DNA of 10,099 bases, from contig JAMCYY010000009.1 of assembly GCA_023473205.1 (NCBI GenBank), forward strand, positions 5,533 through 15,631. The letters run 5' to 3'. The DNA comes from Patescibacteria group bacterium (lineage in GTDB: Bacteria; Patescibacteriota; Microgenomatia; UM-FILTER-40-11). The notes under the pieces are model-generated. The model was not told the origin of the DNA. It worked only from the letters and a program-made list of their open reading frames with translations, and did no database searches. Positions 6,072 through 10,099 of the stretch are shown in pieces. Position 1 is the first letter of the stretch, and each line of letters begins with the position of its first letter. A program made the position numbers and the translations under genes.

Positions 6072-6380
6072 ATGAATAAAGGAAGAATTCGTATCAGACT
6101 TAAATCTTATGACCACCGCGTGGTTGATGAAGCGGCGGCAAAGATTGTGGAAACAGCGTTACTCTCAGGAGCAAAGATTATTGGCCCGATTCCCTTACCG
6201 ACAAAAAGGAAGTTAATCGTGGTTAATTCCAGCCCTCATACTGATAAAGATGCCCGAGACCAGTTTGAGATGCTCACCCACAAACGTTTAATTGATATTG
6301 AGGAACCTACCCAAAAGACAATTGAAAGTTTGCAGCATATGGAACTTCCCGCTGGAGTTGATATCGAAATAAAGATGTAA
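6072..6380 (+). CDS. rpsJ: 30S ribosomal protein S10
   Basis: S10 sits in the head of the small subunit, and in other bacteria it also partners NusB in antitermination. The 102-residue length is standard. It begins with the typical KGRIRIRLKSYDHRVVDEAA run, has IIGPIPLPTKR in the middle, the conserved QFEMLTHKRLIDI segment (THKRLIDI at 69-76), and ends LPAGVDIEIKM as in most bacterial S10. The ATG lies in an A-rich TTTTAAAATATG context; AAGGA at 6056-6060 is 11 bases away and overlaps the -10 box. It is the first gene of the S10-type cluster. Unusually, a new promoter and hairpin separate it from rplC. Confidence 0.97.
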   Translation: MNKGRIRIRLKSYDHRVVDEAAAKIVETALLSGAKIIGPIPLPTKRKLIVVNSSPHTDKDARDQFEMLTHKRLIDIEEPTQKTIESLQHMELPAGVDIEIKM

Positions 6381-6383
6381 ACG

Positions 6384-6412
6384 TTGATATTAAGCAGAAA
6401 ACGTAGTAAAAT
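6384..6412 (+). promoter_or_regulatory. Promoter between rpsJ and rplC
   Basis: TTGATA (6384-6389), a 17-base spacer and TAAAAT (6407-6412) are a good match to a housekeeping promoter. Transcription would start near 6419, giving a leader of about 85 bases before L3. This would let the L3-onward genes be expressed separately from rpsJ. Confidence 0.65.
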
Positions 6413-6421
6413 AGAAAGAAC

Positions 6422-6429
6422 GGTGGAGG
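6422..6429 (+). promoter_or_regulatory. Orphan Shine-Dalgarno-like GGTGGAGG
   Basis: This strong anti-16S-like sequence lies at the start of the rplC leader but no ATG, GTG or TTG follows at a useful distance: the next frames close at once. The L3 start is about 75 bases further on. It may be a remnant of an older gene start, a ribosome standby site or part of a regulatory RNA. Confidence 0.4.
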
Positions 6430-6468
6430 TAAAAATTTCTTAATTATTCTTAATTTAGGTGATTAGAA

Positions 6469-6497
6469 AGAGCGCTTCCATGCGCTCTAATTTTTTT
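6469..6497 (+). terminator. Terminator-like hairpin directly before rplC
   Basis: AGAGCGC (6469-6475) pairs with GCGCTCT (6482-6488) around TTCCAT, then AA and seven T (6491-6497). An alternative outer pairing, ATTAGA with TCTAAT (6462-6467/6486-6491), partly competes. It is downstream of both the rpsJ gene and the 6384 promoter and only 6 bases before the L3 ATG, so every transcript into the L3-onward genes must pass it. It could be an attenuator or a partial terminator of rpsJ. Confidence 0.55.
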
Positions 6498-6503
6498 AAA
6501 GGA

Positions 6504-6950
6504 ATGGAAAAACAAATTTCGGCTATTAAAGGAAATATGCAAACCCTTTTCGATCAAAAGGGTATGGCTTTGCCGGTAACTTCTCTTTTAAGCAAAGAAG
6601 TTAAATTTGCTGAGGCTTTTAAAGAGGGAGAAAAAATAGTGGTGAGTGGCCTTTCCAAGGGTAAAGGTTTTGCCGGAGCAGTTAAAAGGCATGGTTTTGC
6701 CGGTGGTCCGCGGACTCATGGTCAATCTGACCGTGAAAGGGCTCCTGGATCCATTGGCTCAACTACAACTCCTGGAAGGGTACGCAAAGGTAAAAGAATG
6801 GCTGGAAGAATGGGTCAGGAAAAAGTAACGGTAAAAAATGTTTTAGTGGCTAAAATTGACCCCGAAAAGAATATTTTATATCTCAAAGGGGCGGTCCCTG
6901 GAATTTCCAAAGGGACAGTTTTTTTGAAAAAAGCTCAAAATGAAAAATAA
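6504..6950 (+). CDS. rplC: 50S ribosomal protein L3, unusually short
   Basis: L3 is an early-assembly large-subunit protein whose central extension reaches the peptidyl transferase centre. The extension is intact: SKGKGFAGAVKRHGFAGG, RAPGSIG (79-85), then KGKRMAGRMGQEKVTV and a C-terminus with LYLKGAVPG. From ATG 6504 the product is 148 residues against about 205-210 usually. The start aligns well with E. coli L3 up to PVT (residue 26), but about 65 residues that normally follow, much of the beta barrel, are missing before FKEGEKIVVSG. The frame stays open upstream to GTG 6459, but those codons cross the hairpin and look unlike L3. AAAGGA abuts the ATG with no spacing, so the start is not certain. 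It overlaps rplD by 11 bases. Confidence 0.9.
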   Translation: MEKQISAIKGNMQTLFDQKGMALPVTSLLSKEVKFAEAFKEGEKIVVSGLSKGKGFAGAVKRHGFAGGPRTHGQSDRERAPGSIGSTTTPGRVRKGKRMAGRMGQEKVTVKNVLVAKIDPEKNILYLKGAVPGISKGTVFLKKAQNEK

Positions 6951-7599
6951 AATTGCGATTATCAATGCTGAAGGCAAGGCGATTGAAGAAACCCCTTTAT
7001 CATGGGGAGAAGCCTTTTCACCTTCACTTTCTGCCCAAGCTGTCAGGGTTTATCTTTCTAACCAAAGAAAAGCCCAGGCTAAGACTAAAACTCGTTCTTT
7101 GGTTGTTGGTAGTGGCGCTAAAATTTGGCGCCAAAAAGGGACAGGGCATGCTCGTCATGGAGACAGACAGGCTCCTATTTTTGTTGGCGGAGGAGTTCCC
7201 CATGGCCCCACCGGTATCCAAAACTATAAGAAGAAATTAAGCCAAAAAATGACCCGCAAAGCAATTCTCACGGTTTTGCTGGAAAAACTTCAAACTAAAA
7301 AGCTTTTTGTTGTTGAAGGGCTAAATTTTAAGAAAACTAAAGAAGCAAATCTTTCACTTAAAAAAATTCAAGAAAGCCTTAAAATTAAGGGCAAAACCGC
7401 AGTTTTACTGGCTAAAAATGAAAGAGAGTTAAAAAGGGTTTTGGCCAACCTTGATCAGGTAACCACTTTAAGCGTCGAAACACTTCATCCTTATTTTCTC
7501 CTTAATTTAAATTCACTTTTTTTAACCAAAACTGCCTTTGAATATTTAGAAAAATATTTTAAAGCCCCTACTAAAGACAAAAATGAAAAAAGTTCTTAA
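6940..7599 (+). CDS. rplD: 50S ribosomal protein L4
   Basis: L4 binds 23S rRNA, and its long loop lines the nascent-peptide exit tunnel. In E. coli it also represses its own operon by attenuation and translational control. The 219 residues are of normal length. The tunnel loop is recognisable: KTKTRSLVVGSG then KIWRQKGTGHARHGD (about 48-74) and FVGGGVPHGPTG. The C-terminal part has the usual KTKKLFVVEGLNF strand and LAKNERELKRVLANL helix. ATG 6940 lies inside the end of rplC (11-base overlap), pointing to coupled translation. If L4 autoregulates here, the hairpin leader before rplC is the obvious target, but this is untested. Confidence 0.97.
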   Translation: MKNKIAIINAEGKAIEETPLSWGEAFSPSLSAQAVRVYLSNQRKAQAKTKTRSLVVGSGAKIWRQKGTGHARHGDRQAPIFVGGGVPHGPTGIQNYKKKLSQKMTRKAILTVLLEKLQTKKLFVVEGLNFKKTKEANLSLKKIQESLKIKGKTAVLLAKNERELKRVLANLDQVTTLSVETLHPYFLLNLNSLFLTKTAFEYLEKYFKAPTKDKNEKSS

Positions 7600-7864
7600 A
7601 CCATTAATTACCGAAAACACCATGAATTTGGCCAAAAAAAATTGGTATAGTTTTGTGGTGCCCTTAGGTAATAATAAAAATGAGTTAAAATCTTTAATTG
7701 AAAAGGCTTTTAAAGTTAATATTTTAGCCATTAAGACCGTGGTTGTTAAAGGAAAAACTAAACGTTCTTTGCGGACAAGAAAAACAACCCGTTCATCAAA
7801 CTGGAAAAAAGCAGTTGTTCTTGTCAAAGAAGGACAAAAAATTGAACTTTTTGATCAAGCTTAA
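7583..7864 (+). CDS. rplW: 50S ribosomal protein L23
   Basis: L23 sits at the exit of the peptide tunnel and is the docking site for trigger factor and signal recognition particle. The 93-residue length is standard. Conserved parts are LKPLITENT near the start, YSFVVPLGNNKNELKSLIEKAF, the basic extension VVVKGKTKRSLRTRK that enters the rRNA, and the ending WKKAVVLVKEGQKIELF. ATG 7583 lies within the last codons of rplD (17-base overlap), so coupling by reinitiation is likely. A 17-base gap follows to rplB. Confidence 0.97.
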   Translation: MKKVLKPLITENTMNLAKKNWYSFVVPLGNNKNELKSLIEKAFKVNILAIKTVVVKGKTKRSLRTRKTTRSSNWKKAVVLVKEGQKIELFDQA

Positions 7865-7881
7865 TAATTAAGTAAAAAAAT

Positions 7882-8643
7882 ATGACTAAAAAATTAAGAT
7901 TTATGATCGGACGTAGAGGCGGTCGTGACAGCCAGGGTCATGTTTCTGTTCGTCATCGTGGTGGCGGTAGCAAACGTTATTTACGCCCAATAGACTTCAA
8001 CCGCAGTAAACGGGGAATTAGCGGAGTAATCGAAGCATTTGAGTATGATCCTAACCGTAATGTAAGGGTTGGTTTGGTGGTTTACGCTGACGGGGAAAGA
8101 AGATATGTTTTAGCAGCGGAAGGTTTAAAAGTTGGTGATAAAATTGATGCTGGAGAAAATGCCGAAATTAAAATCGGCAATGCTTTACCCTTAAAATTAA
8201 TTCCGGTTGGTTCAGCGATCCATAATTTGGAATTATCTCCGGGTAAGGGCGGCCAAATTGTCCGTGGAGCCGGAGGAATGGCGACAATCCTGTCAAAGGA
8301 AGGTGAATTTGCCCAGGTAAAACTTCCTTCAGGGGAAATCAGACTTTTTTCTTTGGCTTGCTATGCCACTGTAGGACAAGTGGGTAATATTGATGAAAAA
8401 TTGAAAAAATTAAGGAAAGCTGGCGACTCAAGGCGCCGAGGGATTAGACCAACTGTCCGTGGAGTGGCCCAAGATCCCCGTTCCCATCCGCATGGAGGTG
8501 GAGAAGGCCGCAGCGGTATTGGTATGCCCGGGCCTAAAACCCCTTGGGGAAAACCGGCTCTAGGCAAAAAAACCAGAAAAAGAGTAAAATATAGCGATAA
8601 ATTTATTTTAAAAAGAAAGAATAGTAATTTAGTATTAAAGTAA
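7882..8643 (+). CDS. rplB: 50S ribosomal protein L2, short N-terminus
   Basis: L2 is needed for subunit association and peptidyl transferase activity. At 253 residues it is about 20 shorter than E. coli L2. It begins MTKKLRFMIGRRGGRD, which aligns with about residue 30 onward of the family; the usual N-terminal YKPTSPGRR block is missing, and an in-frame TAA at 7873-7875 rules out a longer start. The core is intact: SVRHRGGG, FEYDPNR, DGERRYVLA, IPVGSAIHNLE, GKGGQIVRGAG, RPTVRGVA and HPHGGGEGR (from His 202), the catalytically important loop around E. coli His229, followed by PGPKTPWG. The ATG is in an A-rich AAAAAAATATG context without a Shine-Dalgarno. Confidence 0.97.
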   Translation: MTKKLRFMIGRRGGRDSQGHVSVRHRGGGSKRYLRPIDFNRSKRGISGVIEAFEYDPNRNVRVGLVVYADGERRYVLAAEGLKVGDKIDAGENAEIKIGNALPLKLIPVGSAIHNLELSPGKGGQIVRGAGGMATILSKEGEFAQVKLPSGEIRLFSLACYATVGQVGNIDEKLKKLRKAGDSRRRGIRPTVRGVAQDPRSHPHGGGEGRSGIGMPGPKTPWGKPALGKKTRKRVKYSDKFILKRKNSNLVLK

Positions 8644-8647
8644 AAAT

Positions 8648-8932
8648 ATGTCACGTTCAGCTAAAAAAGGACCATTTATTGATAAAAATTTACAGAGGAA
8701 AGTGATGCTGCAAAAGGCAAGCAGTAAAAAATTACCCATCAAAACCTGGGCCAGATCTTCCCAGATTTCCCCGGACTTTGTGGGTTATACTTTTCAGGTC
8801 CATAATGGCCGGGTTTTCATTGATGTTTTTGTCTCTGAAGACATGGTTGGTCATCGTTTGGGCGAATTTTCCCCCACCAGGACCTTTAGGGGCCATGGAC
8901 AGGTCGTCAAGAGGACGATGGATAAAACATAG
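8648..8932 (+). CDS. rpsS: 30S ribosomal protein S19
   Basis: S19 sits in the head of the small subunit and contacts S13 and the A-site finger of the large subunit. The 94-residue protein is of normal length. It shows MSRSAKKGPFID at the start, IKTWARSSQISPDFVGYTF, the VHNGRVFIDVFVSEDMVGH segment and the hallmark LGEFSPTRTFRGH. It starts 4 bases after the rplB stop, again in an AAAATATG context with no Shine-Dalgarno, so translation probably depends on coupling to rplB. The stop codon is TAG. Confidence 0.97.
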   Translation: MSRSAKKGPFIDKNLQRKVMLQKASSKKLPIKTWARSSQISPDFVGYTFQVHNGRVFIDVFVSEDMVGHRLGEFSPTRTFRGHGQVVKRTMDKT

Positions 8933-8960
8933 TAATTAGTTAACAGTGAACAGTCAAAAT

Positions 8961-9332
8961 ATGGAAATTAAAGCAAGCGCCAAATATCTACACGTAAGTC
9001 CCAGGAAACTGAGGCTCCTTGCTAATGGCTGGAAAGGGGTTCCGGTCTTAAAAGTTTTAGAAAAGCTTGAATTTTATCCCCAAAGAGGAACTGAACTTTT
9101 AGAAAAAGTTTTTAAACAAGCGATTGCTAATGCTAAAAACAATTTCAAATTAGCAGAGGAAGATTTAGTCGTTAAAACGGTTGAAGTTGGCGAAGGTCGG
9201 GGTTTTAAAAAGATGGACAAGTCACATGGAGCAAGATTTGATCGTGGACTCATTAAAAGAAAGACGGCCCATCTTTTTATTACGTTAGAAACTAAAGAAA
9301 AGAAAAAAGTGGTTAAAAAGGAGAAAGAATAA
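8961..9332 (+). CDS. rplV: 50S ribosomal protein L22
   Basis: L22 spans the large subunit; its beta hairpin lines the exit tunnel near the macrolide site. The 123-residue product begins MEIKASAKYLHVSPRKLRLL, matching family starts. Further conserved parts are AIANAKNNF and the region KKMDKSHGARFDRG..KRKTAHLFI, where other L22 proteins have KRFRPRARGR and KRTSHI. The tail ends in a lysine/glutamate-rich stretch. A GTG at 8946 in the same frame would add five residues, but ATG 8961 fits the family and has the AAAATATG context seen at neighbouring genes. It ends one base before rpsC. Confidence 0.94.
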   Translation: MEIKASAKYLHVSPRKLRLLANGWKGVPVLKVLEKLEFYPQRGTELLEKVFKQAIANAKNNFKLAEEDLVVKTVEVGEGRGFKKMDKSHGARFDRGLIKRKTAHLFITLETKEKKKVVKKEKE

Positions 9333-9333
9333 T

Positions 9334-9969
9334 ATGGGACAGAAAGTTAATCCAATTAGTTTTAGACTCGGTAATCTTTATACCTGGAATTCTTTATGGT
9401 ATGCCAACCAGAAAAATTTCAAGAAAATTTTGCTTGAGGATATTGCTTTGAAAAAATTCCTGATGCAAAAATTAAAGTTGGCGGGTATTATTGGGGTAAA
9501 GATTGAAAGGTCAATTAATAAAATAAAAATTGTCCCGCAAGTCACTCGTCCGGGAATTGTTATCGGCCGGGGTGGCAGCGGTTTGGAAGAATTGAAAAAA
9601 CTTCTTTCAAAAATGGTTTCAATTCCTGAGCCGGAAAAGAACCTGGAAATTTCTCCGGAAGAAGTGAAAAATCCTGATTTGTCAGCCACTTTTGTTGCTC
9701 AGAGAATTGCCGAGCAAATTGAAAAAAGAATGCCTCATCGTTATATAATTAAAAAAGCAATTGAGAAGTCAATGTCTTCAGGGGCTAAAGGCGTTAAAAT
9801 CGCGCTTTCTGGTAGGATAAATGGAGCAGAAATTGCCCGCCACGAAAAATTTTCTCAAGGAAAAATTCCTTTACAAACATTACGGGCGAAAATTGATTAT
9901 GCCGAAATTCCCGCCTTAACCCGTTCTGGTTATGTTGGCGTTAAGGTTTGGGTTTATCAAGGAGATTAA
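9334..9969 (+). CDS. rpsC: 30S ribosomal protein S3
   Basis: S3 lines the mRNA entry channel and contributes to helicase activity on incoming mRNA. The protein has 211 residues, somewhat shorter than the 233 of E. coli. It opens with the invariant MGQKVNPISFRLG. The KH-type RNA-binding motif is GIVIGRGGSGLEEL from residue 74, with GRGG (78-81) as the GxxG loop. The C-terminal domain carries ALSGRINGAEIAR and the ending YVGVKVWVYQGD. AAGGAG at 9318-9323 is 10 bases before the ATG, one of the clearer ribosome binding sites in the ribosomal-protein run. The gene begins one base after the rplV stop. Confidence 0.97.
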   Translation: MGQKVNPISFRLGNLYTWNSLWYANQKNFKKILLEDIALKKFLMQKLKLAGIIGVKIERSINKIKIVPQVTRPGIVIGRGGSGLEELKKLLSKMVSIPEPEKNLEISPEEVKNPDLSATFVAQRIAEQIEKRMPHRYIIKKAIEKSMSSGAKGVKIALSGRINGAEIARHEKFSQGKIPLQTLRAKIDYAEIPALTRSGYVGVKVWVYQGD

Positions 9970-9971
9970 AG

Positions 9972-10099
9972 ATGTTAGCACCAAAAAGACAAAAATTCCG
10001 TAAAACTTTCCGTGGTAAAAATCGCGGTCAAGCAGTCCGTGGATCAAAGATAAACTTTGGAGAATATGGACTAAAGGCTATGGTTCATGGTCATGAGAT
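9972..10099 (+). CDS. rplP: 50S ribosomal protein L16, 5' part
   Basis: L16 binds near the A-site tRNA and the L11 stalk base. Only the first 42 codons are in the window. They read MLAPKRQKFRKTFRG, then FGEYGLKAMVHGHE, which matches the start of bacterial L16 (MLxPKRxKxRK, FGxYGLKA). GGAG at 9961-9964, within the end of rpsC, is 7 bases before the ATG. The position directly after rpsC is the canonical one. The 3' end lies beyond the window. Confidence 0.95.
   Translation, partial: MLAPKRQKFRKTFRGKNRGQAVRGSKINFGEYGLKAMVHGHE

Noticed and set aside
6459..6503. GTG 6459 or ATG 6480 as the L3 start
   Set aside because: Both put the hairpin and T tract in the coding sequence and add residues unlike any L3 start. 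ATG 6504 aligns with the family start to within one residue, though its Shine-Dalgarno spacing is poor.
8946..8960. GTG 8946 as the L22 start
   Set aside because: The five extra residues are not family-like and ATG 8961 begins exactly at the conserved L22 N-terminus.

Overview
The window is AT-rich and gene-dense, with no visible mobile element, CRISPR array, tRNA or rRNA. It joins a small accessory segment (bases 1 to about 2500) to the start of the universal translation cluster: fusA, tuf, rpsJ, rplC, rplD, rplW, rplB, rpsS, rplV, rpsC and the start of rplP. The proteins are clearly bacterial. The AT bias, short or trimmed ribosomal proteins (L2 and especially L3), tight gene packing and the ATP-cone protein at the left edge suggest a reduced-genome lineage such as Candidate Phyla Radiation/Patescibacteria, perhaps Microgenomates-like. 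That placement is an inference from protein style, not a database result. Stops are TAA or TAG only, and no long gene carries an in-frame TGA, so a glycine-recoded TGA code is not indicated.

Left segment. The 3' end of an ATP-cone protein (1-297, +) meets a family 2 glycosyltransferase (294-1238, -) tail to tail. Their stop codons share a TTAA, and the glycosyltransferase's intrinsic terminator lies inside the end of the ATP-cone gene. A short AT-rich divergent promoter region (1239-1333) separates the glycosyltransferase from a radical SAM/SPASM-type enzyme (+, to 2486). The start of the radical SAM gene carries the most striking feature here: a perfect 61-bp inverted copy (1365-1425) of the gene's own downstream coding sequence (1564-1624). 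Removing exactly those 61 bases restores one open frame from an ATG at 1334. The copy therefore looks like a recent template-switch insertion, or a chimeric assembly artefact, that split the original N-terminus.

Translation segment. fusA has its own promoter, followed by a terminator-like hairpin and a possible competing hairpin before its ribosome binding site. tuf has a good promoter inside the end of fusA and a strong Shine-Dalgarno sequence, and ends at a textbook terminator (5993-6020). A new unit then starts at rpsJ. A second good promoter lies between rpsJ and rplC, again followed by a terminator-like hairpin directly before the L3 start. The S10-type run is then tightly packed, with L3/L4 overlapping by 11 bases, L4/L23 by 17, and small gaps after that. 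rpsL and rpsG, which usually precede fusA, are absent here.

The genes of the right segment work together in elongation (EF-G, EF-Tu) and in building both ribosomal subunits. The two promoter-then-hairpin leaders suggest premature-termination control of fusA and of the L3-onward genes, which is inferred from sequence only. Several ribosomal-protein starts lack a Shine-Dalgarno sequence and instead share an A-rich AAAATATG context.
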